A stretch of 64,000 bases of DNA. Source: Oxyruncus cristatus (taxonomy: Eukaryota > Chordata > Aves > Passeriformes > Cotingidae). Below, piece after piece: positions 52,569 through 60,892 of this stretch; the stretch's first letter is position 1; every line of letters starts with the position of its first letter. The notes below the pieces were generated by a model. It did not search any database and was not told the origin of the DNA. It worked only from the letters and a program-made list of their open reading frames with translations. The position numbers and the translations under genes were made by a program. The stretch spans positions 1,062,561 to 1,126,560 of the forward strand of contig VXAY01002200.1 in assembly GCA_013399855.1 (NCBI GenBank), in the 5' to 3' direction.

Positions 52569-52589
52569 AAAAAAAAAAAAAAAAAAAAA
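52569..52589 (+). repeat. A21 tract
   Basis: Twenty-one consecutive A residues, the longest A run in the window, at the right edge of the unassigned segment. Confidence 0.95.
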
Positions 52590-53851
52590 TTAATACAAGT
52601 TGGACAGATCGTTGTTCTTTTCTGTTTCTTTTAACGTGAAAACCATGTTGGGATTTCGATGGAAAACATCAGAGTTGCCAAGATGATGAATGTCTTTGTC
52701 TAAAACAGCATCATATGGATCCAAAGTTTCACTAAAAGTCATTGCTATGTTCACTCTAGCATGCCAAAGCCAGCTTTTGAAAATGAGATGTAAGTTCTTA
52801 AATCATATACACAATTACAATTATTTTATTTACAATGGAATAAAAATGAACAAAAAGGAGCTATCACCTTGCAGACGAGAAAAATAGGATCTTTTAAAGA
52901 CTTATTCTATTAAAGTCTCATTTCTACTCTGACTATGACCAGGAAGACTGATGCTTTGTTTCCTTTCCAAAACACTGAAACAAATACAAACAATCTATGA
53001 GAAATTCTTTGATTTATTTATGTACTGACTTTTAGAATGACAGTAAAAAGCTCTCTTGGCTTCTCTGACATCTGATAGGCTAATTGAAATTAATATAAGC
53101 TCAATTAAAATTAACTAATTGGTCTAAAACCTGATCTTTAAAGGCATGGCACAGTGGGCAGCCAGGCAGAGCAACACAGTCAGCGTTCCAAAGCGTCAGC
53201 CTTAATCAGCATCTGGGCAGCTCACATCTCTGGAGGGTTTACTAGACACCTAAACACTCATTATCCCTTTCCTAAGGAAAATACCACATTCTTGGATCAA
53301 TAAGAATATTTGATTGAACTATAAATATGCCAGATGGAAAAATCAGCTTCAAAGAAGGGTGTCTCCACATCAGTAATATCTCTCCAGAAAGTCATCTTCG
53401 TTTAAGCCATATTTCATTGTGTGGTTCAAAATGTCACATTTTCTTCATAGTCTTATGTTTCCTGTCCATCAGAGTGATGTGGTATTAATTGCAATGGTTT
53501 CTGTTACGTTCTCTACCCTTAGTTTGTCTAGGACTGTGCTTCTTTTGTTTAAATGGCTGCAGGACGTAAATGGCACTCTGTCCTTATACACTGTTACTCT
53601 TCCAGTAATTCGTCCATTATTTACTGCCTTCATTTTTAAAGCATGCTTTCTTTTTGACAGACCTGTTTTAAAGCACCAATATAGAAAAAAATTGCAACAC
53701 AGTTAAGAGGAAGGCCCCTGGATAGAAGCTCTGTAGTCTTACTGTGTACTTCTCTTCCTTTTCCTCACAGCTTTAACCACCAGTGAGAGCTTCCAGCATG
53801 GCTGGAGTGAGGTTCTGTACCTGGCCTTGGCTGCATACTGTTCCGTGTGCT
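52590..53851. other. Non-coding stretch with homeodomain-like motif cluster
   Basis: No gene or known repeat was recognised. At 53081-53122 five TAAT/ATTA cores occur in 42 bp, followed by a moderately GC-richer part to about 53240. The 95-codon plus frame at 53419-53706 has no domain that I recognise and is probably chance. Confidence 0.4.
53081..53122. promoter_or_regulatory. Candidate homeodomain-site cluster
   Basis: TAATTGAAATTAATATAAGC is followed by TCAATTAAAATTAACTAATT, giving at least five TAATT/AATTA homeodomain cores in 42 bp. AT-rich DNA makes single cores common; the density and the palindromic TAATTG..CAATTA arrangement are the support. There is no evidence of conservation in this window alone. 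Confidence 0.2.
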
Positions 53852-53937
53852 GGGAATAAAACCCAGTCAATATCGTTTAAGTGCCACCCCCATAAATCAG
53901 AGGTCATAGCTTAGTTTTTGGAGATGTACAATTAAAT
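53852..53937 (+). repeat. Unassigned interspersed repeat, copy A
   Basis: It begins GGGAATAAAACCCAGTCAAT, continues ATCGTTTAAGTG, and ends TGTACAATTAAAT. A diverged copy in the same orientation lies at 54742-54832. The first 32 bases differ at only three positions, and the middle is less alike. I recognise no named family. Confidence 0.65.
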
Positions 53938-54741
53938 GCGATCCCATTTTGATCATTAGCTCCCCTCCCTGCTTTGCCTTCTTTTCCTTCAACCCCAGTA
54001 TTCCTGTGCAAACCTTATATCAGAAAGAAGGAATACAGTAATAGGCATTTGTGAGTGATGGCTTTGGGCACCTCATCTGCCATGGAGTGATCAGGATCTG
54101 AGATACCTGAGGTGAGATGCAGCTGAAATTAGGACATCTATACTGACACTCAATTCAGCTGGCCAGTCTAAAGCTATAGGATATGCTTAGGCTGCCTGAG
54201 GTACCTGCATGGGCCTGGTAGATGTGGTATGAGACATATGGGAAACGTGTCCTCTTTGAGAGTCTTAGATAGAGATGAGACAGATCAAGACAGCATATCT
54301 CAAATAGTAAGAAATACATACTGATGGAGAGCAAAATTCAAGTTCTCTTCACAATACAGCGTGCAGCAGTTCACACGAGGCCCAGCCCAGTTGCCTAATA
54401 GAAGTGTCCAGAGCTCTTTGACATGCTTTTTGTTATTTCAGGAAGCCCTAAGGGGCTAACAAATTTCATGTAAGTTGGCATTTGGACACCTATGTCTATC
54501 TAGTGAGCTGGATTGAGCTCCCACTGCCTCCTGAAGAGTGTGCTGAATGCTCCATTAACTGTATTAATTAGATCATCATGATTTTTTCCTCTTGTTTTTC
54601 AAGTCCTTTCTACCTACCCAGTAACATTCACGTTCAAGTTGACCTTTTGATCCTCCTCATATTGTTAGAGGAGGTTCATAATTAAAAAAAAATAAAAATC
54701 TCTGCTTTTCTTTTCCCCTCTCAGTCTATATATTATGCAGC
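53938..54741. other. Non-coding spacer between the two unassigned repeat copies
   Basis: About 800 bp without a recognised gene or repeat. It does not itself look duplicated. Confidence 0.5.
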
Positions 54742-54832
54742 GGGAATAAAACCCAATCAGTATTGTTTAAGTGACAGTGGATTAAATCAAATAGTGTAGT
54801 TTTCTTTGTTGAGAACAACTGTACAATTAAAT
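54742..54832 (+). repeat. Unassigned interspersed repeat, copy B
   Basis: Begins GGGAATAAAACCCAATCAGT, then ATTGTTTAAGTG, and ends TGTACAATTAAAT at 54820-54832. It is paired with copy A 890 bp upstream in the same orientation. It is slightly longer than copy A because of small indels in the middle. Confidence 0.65.
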
Positions 54833-55351
54833 AAGAGGCATGTGATTATTTAAAGTGATATCTGTGTAAAAAGAAGTGATTTAAGGTAAGCTTTATTGCA
54901 AATCCATTGTGCTCATTGCCAGGTAGTTCAGACATTCCACAAAAGCTTGAAATATGGAAAAGTGTTACGTGTAGGAACTGTTCTTTTAAAACATCCCCAC
55001 AAGCTCCCAACCCTCATTTATCAAAAGCTGGCAACTGAGCAATTGTGGTGTTGCTCATTGCAGTAAATTACCAGCACACACACACATACAAGAATCTTCT
55101 GGGCAGCATCAAGAGAAAGAAGAACAGTCTCTCTCCCAGGTCACTTTGGCACTTTTCCTTAAGAGTTAAATATTGTTATCACTTTGACCAAATAAGTCAA
55201 TAAGTAAATAGGAACTTGTGGGAATATTTCCTTTTAAACTAAAGTCTAGTATGAAACATTTATAGTTTTTGATGTAACCTTATTTCTTTGCAAAAGATAA
55301 CCAAGCTCTGTCTTCTGAATAGACAGAAACAAGTAACAGCACGCAACTGTC
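54833..55351. other. AT-rich non-coding stretch with short CA run
   Basis: No gene recognised. A short CA dinucleotide run lies at about 55074-55090. Confidence 0.5.
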
Positions 55352-55693
55352 TCACTCAGAATCTCCAAACCTACTTTTCCACTGTGTTATATTCTCTAAA
55401 ATCTCTGCCTGTTGCTTTTCCTCAGGGATACACTCACATCTGCTGCTCTTATTTTCTGATGGTTTTCTTCCGTCTTCCTCCCACACATTCAATCTATCAA
55501 ACAATTTCTTAGCCTCTGAATTAATACCCACTGTCAGGGACCCCTCTCCCACTCTCACTATTGCTTTCACATCACTAGGTGCCACAATTCCTGGAGCAGT
55601 GATTTTTTCTTGCCTTTTCTTACCATTGCAGCACCTGACCTTCACATGGTTCCCTTCAGTCAGCTCCAATGAAGGCTGAAAAAGACTTGACAT
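55352..55693 (-). CDS. Unrecognised 113-codon open frame (doubtful)
   Basis: I do not recognise this frame. It would encode a polar, charged 113-residue protein starting MSSLFQPSLELTEG and ending WKSRFGDSE, with no signal peptide, membrane segment or known motif. Codon use and composition (rich in E, K, S; few low-complexity runs) look more protein-like than the other ORFs in AT-rich parts of the window, which is why it is listed. Against it: only one exon-sized frame, no upstream promoter or AATAAA signal that I can identify, and a location 112 bp from a solo LTR that points away from it. It could be a chance ORF, an isolated exon, or a remnant of a mobile-element or retrocopied gene. Confidence 0.15.
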   Translation of the reverse strand: MSSLFQPSLELTEGNHVKVRCCNGKKRQEKITAPGIVAPSDVKAIVRVGEGSLTVGINSEAKKLFDRLNVWEEDGRKPSENKSSRCECIPEEKQQAEILENITQWKSRFGDSE

Positions 55694-55799
55694 CTTTAAA
55701 TACGTCTATAATGGTCTTGTGAGCCAGGAGCCACTTGATGCACTCCTCTCAATATAGCACAGTTCAGGAGTTGTATCACTAGGATGAATGTTGGTTATA

Positions 55800-55804
55800 C
55801 CAAT
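55800..55804 (+). repeat. Target-site duplication, left copy (CCAAT)
   Basis: Five bases CCAAT immediately before the LTR start TGTCAT. The same five bases follow the LTR end at 56718-56722. Confidence 0.75.
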
Positions 55805-55976
55805 TGTCATGGGTTCACTTGTTCTAAAGAACTAAACGTGGAATTCTCCCTTACCCCTGCCCCACTGTGTGGGGGGGATGTTTTGAATGGGCAGGCTGGG
55901 TTTGCCTTGGGTATTTGACTGACACAAAAGAACTGGCCAATAGGGGCACACGGCCTGGGGAGGGGCTCGGAGACTC

Positions 55977-56305
55977 NNNNNNNNNNNNNNNNNNNNNNNN
56001 NNNNNNNNNNNNNNNNNNNNNNNNNNNNNNNNNNNNNNNNNNNNNNNNNNNNNNNNNNNNNNNNNNNNNNNNNNNNNNNNNNNNNNNNNNNNNNNNNNNN
56101 NNNNNNNNNNNNNNNNNNNNNNNNNNNNNNNNNNNNNNNNNNNNNNNNNNNNNNNNNNNNNNNNNNNNNNNNNNNNNNNNNNNNNNNNNNNNNNNNNNNN
56201 NNNNNNNNNNNNNNNNNNNNNNNNNNNNNNNNNNNNNNNNNNNNNNNNNNNNNNNNNNNNNNNNNNNNNNNNNNNNNNNNNNNNNNNNNNNNNNNNNNNN
56301 NNNNN
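55977..56305. other. Assembly gap (329 N)
   Basis: A run of 329 undetermined bases lies inside the LTR, between the G-rich U3 part and the CAGCGCCCCC part. The true length is unknown. GC-rich LTR sequence is a common cause of such gaps. Confidence 0.99.
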
Positions 56306-56351
56306 GCTCCTTCAGCACACTCGGGGCACCCACGTGGCGACTGCCAGAGCC

Positions 56352-56365
56352 CAACAGCGCCCCCT
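56352..56365 (+). repeat. CAACAGCGCCCCCT direct repeat, copy 1
   Basis: A 14-bp unit repeated exactly 58 bp downstream at 56410-56423. On the reverse strand it carries AGGGGGCGCTG, the right half of a CTCF-type site, but the flanking bases (ATCGC) do not complete it. Confidence 0.85.
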
Positions 56366-56412
56366 ATCGCCCAACCCCGAGCCCATCAGGCTCTGCACCT
56401 CCAGCGATCCAA

Positions 56413-56427
56413 CAGCGCCCCCTGCTG
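56413..56427 (-). promoter_or_regulatory. CTCF-like binding motif in LTR
   Basis: On the minus strand this reads CAGCAGGGGGCGCTG, which fits the vertebrate CTCF core CCASYAGRKGGCR except that the first C is T. Retroelements are known sources of CTCF sites in vertebrate genomes. Binding here is inferred from the motif only. Confidence 0.5.
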
Positions 56428-56568
56428 ACTGTGGTTAGAATTGCGCCAAAAAGCACAACCTGAACTGTTCACTTTTCATTGAAAGGGATTTTTGGGTATA
56501 GGATTATTGTTCGGTTGGGGTTTTGTTTTGTGTTGTTTTGTTGTTCTGCCAATACACATATATGCTTT

Positions 56569-56574
56569 AATAAA
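56569..56574 (+). terminator. LTR polyadenylation signal AATAAA
   Basis: Canonical AATAAA in TTTAATAAAGGG, located about 145 bp before the LTR end and followed by T- and GT-rich sequence. It would define the end of the R region. Confidence 0.6.
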
Positions 56575-56717
56575 GGGCTGGGTTTTTTCCTTTCTCCACA
56601 CTTTCTCAGTTGGAACCTCTTAATTTTGGATTTACAGTTGCTTGGAGGGAGGAGTTTTGGTCCTCCTTATAACTCATCCTCTTTAGCAAAACACTTCTGT
56701 CTCATTAAACTGAGACA

Positions 56718-56722
56718 CCAAT
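56718..56722 (+). repeat. Target-site duplication, right copy (CCAAT)
   Basis: CCAAT directly after the LTR end GAGACA, matching the five bases left of the LTR. Confidence 0.75.
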
Positions 56723-59700
56723 CTTCCCACTCGAGCCACAACATTAACATTCAATGTCATATTAATTATAATCATGCAAGCAGTCACAGGCACATGCACA
56801 TACAAATGATCAAACACAGCAGGATCAAAAATCAGGCATAGTCACAAAAGTATTTTTCACTGATGAGTGTCCAAGAAACTACTATTATTTTTTCAAGGCA
56901 GAAGGAAAGGTGATGATTCATAGACCAAACCCCGAGGTTTTTACTCTGAGGCAATACTGCTCTAAAGTGAAGGAGACAGTAATTTTCAGCAGGATTTGTG
57001 AATTATTTTGGATATACTGTAACCACTACAAATATACACTTTTGAAATAAGTCAGATTTACAGTAGTGTTGAAAACATTCATAATTTCAAAAAGTAGGAC
57101 TAGGAGTTTGAAAAAAATGAGCTTATTTTTAGCCTTGACAGAGTTTTAGACCTATCCAAGGATTTTACCATCTAATAGTGTCCAAAACCGGATAAAGAAT
57201 AGCCATTAGACAGCAGATCAGGCTGCAGCTAGAGCAGACCCATGGAGTTCAGGCAAATGTATTTTGATTCTTCTGTCAGGCTTTTCATTTGCACCCAAAA
57301 ACTTGCTTTTTCAGCAACAAACCACTCCATAGCACCCTTTCCTAGCCTAGCAGCATGGAGATAAGGAAGGCGTCTCTAGTTCTTGCATCTGTTTCACACA
57401 CCTTCTTATCAGGCAGTGTGCTCTGTCACTGCCTTGGACTATTTCTCTCAGGCAGTAAAAGCCTTCTGCAAGTAATAGAGCTTAGATCTTATTTTTCATG
57501 TATCCGAAGTGAACAGATTCCACTGGAGCTTTGCAGCCGTAATGATATTCTAGTAACAAATAGTTTAGATACCATAGCCATAATACATGGTGGCTTTGTA
57601 GCAAGCAAGAAGATAGCTATGGTTTAACTTCCAATGACTGGAGTGCACATTTATCATTAGAAAAAAGCGGAACTCCACAAACTCCGATTGAAATATGTCA
57701 TGTTCTGGTAGAAGCAGTTAATCAAGAAAGCTTAGAAGTGCATGAGTGTGAAGATATCAGTCATCATGGATCCCATTTTATGGATAAAGGCATAATAATA
57801 AAGGCATCTTTCCCTGATGCCTTCAGGGAAAGAAAAACCTCATGTACATAATACTTCGCATACCAGTTCTTGAAGACAGAAAGGAGACCCGCAGCTATGG
57901 TACAGCAGTGACCACCTATTCTGGTGCTGTAATAATCTTGCCTCATTGAACACTTGGGAAGATAAAAGCATGGAAAGGTCCTAAAAGGATCCAAAAAGGA
58001 ATCACTGAAAATTCCCCATAGAACTGCTGTGGCCACCAGGAGAAGTGATTTTCAGCTCCATACATTAGAAAGAGTGTTTATAACACTCTCTTCAGAGAGC
58101 TGAATAATAATTCAGAACTCAACTATGTGGAAAAAAATAATTATTGAGAAAGTGGTGAAAAGCTTTTACGAAGCTAAGGAATTAGCTCAAATTGGAAGAG
58201 AAGGTCAGTAAATTCAAAGCTTTCTGAAAGCTCGCTTATCTTCCTCTGTTAAAATAGTAGAGACCATGTAATACACTTTGGGCTGTCCATTTTCTGCAAG
58301 CTCCTGAACTGCTGGAACTGGCAAGAAGAATGTGGCATCTTTTTATAATGCTTGGGACTTGTACAAGGAAATTTTTACACTTGACATTTTTCCCAAGACC
58401 ATTCATTTTCTGAGATCCCTTACAGCATACAAAAGGGCTGGCATTGCTTTTTTTAGACTTAGTTAGGCACAACTGGTGATAAAAGGAGAGTTAGTCTTGA
58501 TTTACATCACAGCTAAGAAAATAAAGTTCTTTGCAAGAAGACCTTTGCCAGAAACCAATAAAAATTCCACACTACTTCTTTATTTAGTGTGCTAGATTCA
58601 GTGTGCTCTTGCGTTCTCATGATTTGGACAGACCCTGCTATTTTCCTACATTTCTCAATTTGTAATACTAATAATAAGAATTTTAAACATATTATTGGAT
58701 ATTTTACACTAGGAGGTGTGACTTTGCTTTGAAAAAAACATGGTAGGACAGATTTCTGTGTTTTCTCTTTCTCTGTGATTTCCAGATCAAACACGTTGAC
58801 TTTATAAATATTGTAAAACTCTCCATGCAAACTCTTCCTGGAATCTGAGAGCTCACATTAAGATCTCCCTTTCTTGTGTATCTTTGCCAGTGGTAATGAT
58901 TCAAGAGAACACACTGCATCCTCAACAGGAAGTCTTACCTGAAAAAGGCAAAATGGTAAAGAAACTCTCGAGTAAATGGATTCCTAAGGGGTAAGTCATT
59001 CCACCTGGCTCTACACAACAGCTTGGGTATGGAAATGCCTTTTGGCACTAACAGTGTTAGGCAGGCATAGTATCATGCCAACATAGTTAAACTGAATCCA
59101 GATTCAAGCTGACAAAGCCTTCTTTGACCCACGTCATGCAAAGTTGTCCACAAAATCAAGCCTATCTTACACCTGAATTACTATGTTGCTTCTTCCTAGG
59201 TCCCCTCTGCTTTAGAGAGGGAGATAAAAATAAAAGCCTAGAAAACATGGGTAATTCTGGAGAAAAGCCAAATAATGTATGGGGGAAAGAAAATCTAGTA
59301 CTAGTGAAAAGGGAAGGGAGAACTAACACCTTAAAAGCTTCCCTTTACAGTGGGGTTTGTCTTTAGGTAAAGCTTGCTAATATTTTAGCAGCCAGGCATT
59401 TGTCATTATTTTTGAACCATGAAATTAATAAATCACACCCAAAAATAACTGTATTTTAAAATCACAGAGGCATCACAAGGGGCATAGAAGAGATCCAGGG
59501 GCAAGTACTGCATAGGATGGATGCAGCCAGTCTGCTCCTAAAAGAGCTCACAGTAATGCAGCCAGAAACAGCTCACACCACCTGGCCTGGAAGCCAGGAT
59601 TTACTCCCATGAAGGTACGCACTTAGCAGTGTAGATGTAATCTTCAGGTTACAGGGTTTTCAGTCAAGTCAGGCAGATGTCAGAGAGGCACCAGGCAATT

Positions 59701-60529
59701 TAAAGGCAGTTGTCTGATCCTGAGAATTACATGCTTTTAAGGAGATAGCCCACTATCTGAGAGAAAAACTTCAGTTTGGAAGAAAGATTCATCATCAGAT
59801 AAGTCTTTGCTTCTTTTGCTCATTGTGCTCTGTAGGACATACCTTTTCACAAACAAAGAATGCTTATCTTCCAAAAGATTGTTCTGTGACACGTTATTTC
59901 CCGCTCTCAGAGGGAGAGGGTTTTTGAATGCTGGTAAACTGAGCTGCAATTTTAGTGTGGAAGTGTCATGTGATTTCATCCAGTTTTGATCTAACAAGTG
60001 AAATCTGTCCCTGGTAGGTTAAACTGGAGAGACACTAAAATGAGTCTAAAGCACAGCTTCCCTCTAGCATCCATCTTCAGTCTACATATGCTATACATAG
60101 CTAAGCAGGTTAGAGAGACCATTTGCTTTATCTGGCTTGTCTTTATGCACAGCTCAGAGCACGTGTTTTTACACGGAGTTCCAGAAAGCAGGGATAAATG
60201 GGAGAAATTCTTTACAGACGTGAAAATCGAGTTGAAAGTTTGAGCATGGAAGAGAATAAAGAACATGAATAACACATATTTTTTTTTCATCTCTGTCATA
60301 GTACTAGAGCAATAAAGGAGTAAAGCAGTCAAACAGCCCACAGACCATGTCTCTTCACTGCAGCTGGTGGAAAGGAAAAGCATAACCTTGATCAATATTA
60401 AGGTAGAGAAAAATCTGTTCCTAACCTACCAGCTATTAGGAGCAACCTTTTAATTTGACAGATAACTCTATACCTTCAAAGGTCATCAGTTGGAAGAAAA
60501 TAACACTGCTAGTGTTGAGGAATACAAGC

Positions 60530-60860
60530 CCAGTGAGCAGCTGCAATGTGACCTGCAGGTTGAGCTCTGGGCACCGGGAGCCCACGGCAAGAGGCCGTGA
60601 ACTGCTGACAGGCACCAGCTTGAGCTGATTCTGTGTTAATGTGCTGTGAATAAATTGCCTTCTGGAACAAGACATGTGAGATTATGCTGTGGGAAAGCCA
60701 GGGTTGAACAGGTGAGGAGCCCTGGTCTGACTGGGTGGGTGGNNNAGCCATCGGGTCACTGGAGCTGCCGCTGCGAAGGGGTTTCAGTCCCATCAGTGAA
60801 AGGCTCCAGTGGTGGGAGCATGACTGCCAGAGGGCTTTCTGAATGGTCAGACCGGGAAGT
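60530..60860. other. GC-richer patch with AATAAA and small N gap, possible repeat relic
   Basis: Within AT-rich surroundings this patch is richer in G and C and keeps several CpGs. It contains GTGAATAAATTGCCTTCTGG at about 60647-60666 and a three-N gap at 60743-60745. An AATAAA in a GC-rich block resembles an LTR R/U5 region, but I found no TG..CA ends or flanking duplication. Open frames on both strands (up to 120 codons) cancel each other as coding evidence. Confidence 0.25.
60743..60745. other. Assembly gap (3 N)
   Basis: Three undetermined bases in a G-rich run (GGGTGGGTGG). Confidence 0.99.
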
Positions 60861-60871
60861 TTCCTTAACAC

Positions 60872-60892
60872 TAAGGTTTTGGGAAAACCTTA
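60872..60892. repeat. Perfect 9-bp inverted repeat, 3-nt loop
   Basis: TAAGGTTTT, loop GGG, AAAACCTTA, followed at once by a further TAAGGTTTTG copy (60891-60900). Confidence 0.85.

Larger units (their letters stand above)
51797..52589 (+). other. Unassigned structured segment: TATA-like box, tandem repeats, poly(A)
   Basis: The segment runs from a strong TATA-like box (GTATAAAAAGGG, 51797-51808) through a CATA microsatellite (51921-51995) and about four degenerate copies of a GTAAGTTGCTTT..GCTTTAG..GTGTGCTTAAG unit (52041-52217). A region with several CpGs follows (GATCACCGATGATACGAACC near 52270-52290, then CGTATAAATTGTCACGG), and it ends in 21 A residues (52569-52589). The order resembles an LTR (promoter, R/U5-like repeats) or a retroposed transcript. 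I could not find TG..CA ends, an AATAAA signal before the A tract, or a target-site duplication. No coding frame beyond 64 codons is present. I do not recognise the family. Confidence 0.4.
55805..56717 (+). mobile_element. Solo ERV LTR with 5-bp target-site duplication
   Basis: The element begins TGTCATGGGTTC and ends GAGACA, giving the terminal inverted repeat TGTC/GACA, and is flanked by CCAAT on both sides. Inside, a CCAAT box (55937-55941) and G-rich boxes (about 55956-55972) lie in the presumed U3. After the gap comes a GC-rich part with two copies of CAACAGCGCCCCCT, and then a polyadenylation signal AATAAA (56569-56574). Total span is 913 bp including 329 N. There is no internal retroviral sequence on either side, so this is a solo LTR left by recombination between the two LTRs of a provirus. 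A 5-bp duplication is usual for ERVL-type and some other families; I do not assign a family. The intact duplication and ends suggest a fairly young insertion. Open frames across the gap are artefacts of the N run. Confidence 0.85.

Noticed and set aside
55851..56463. Long open frames of 167 and 198 codons
   Set aside because: Length comes from the 329-N assembly gap inside the solo LTR.
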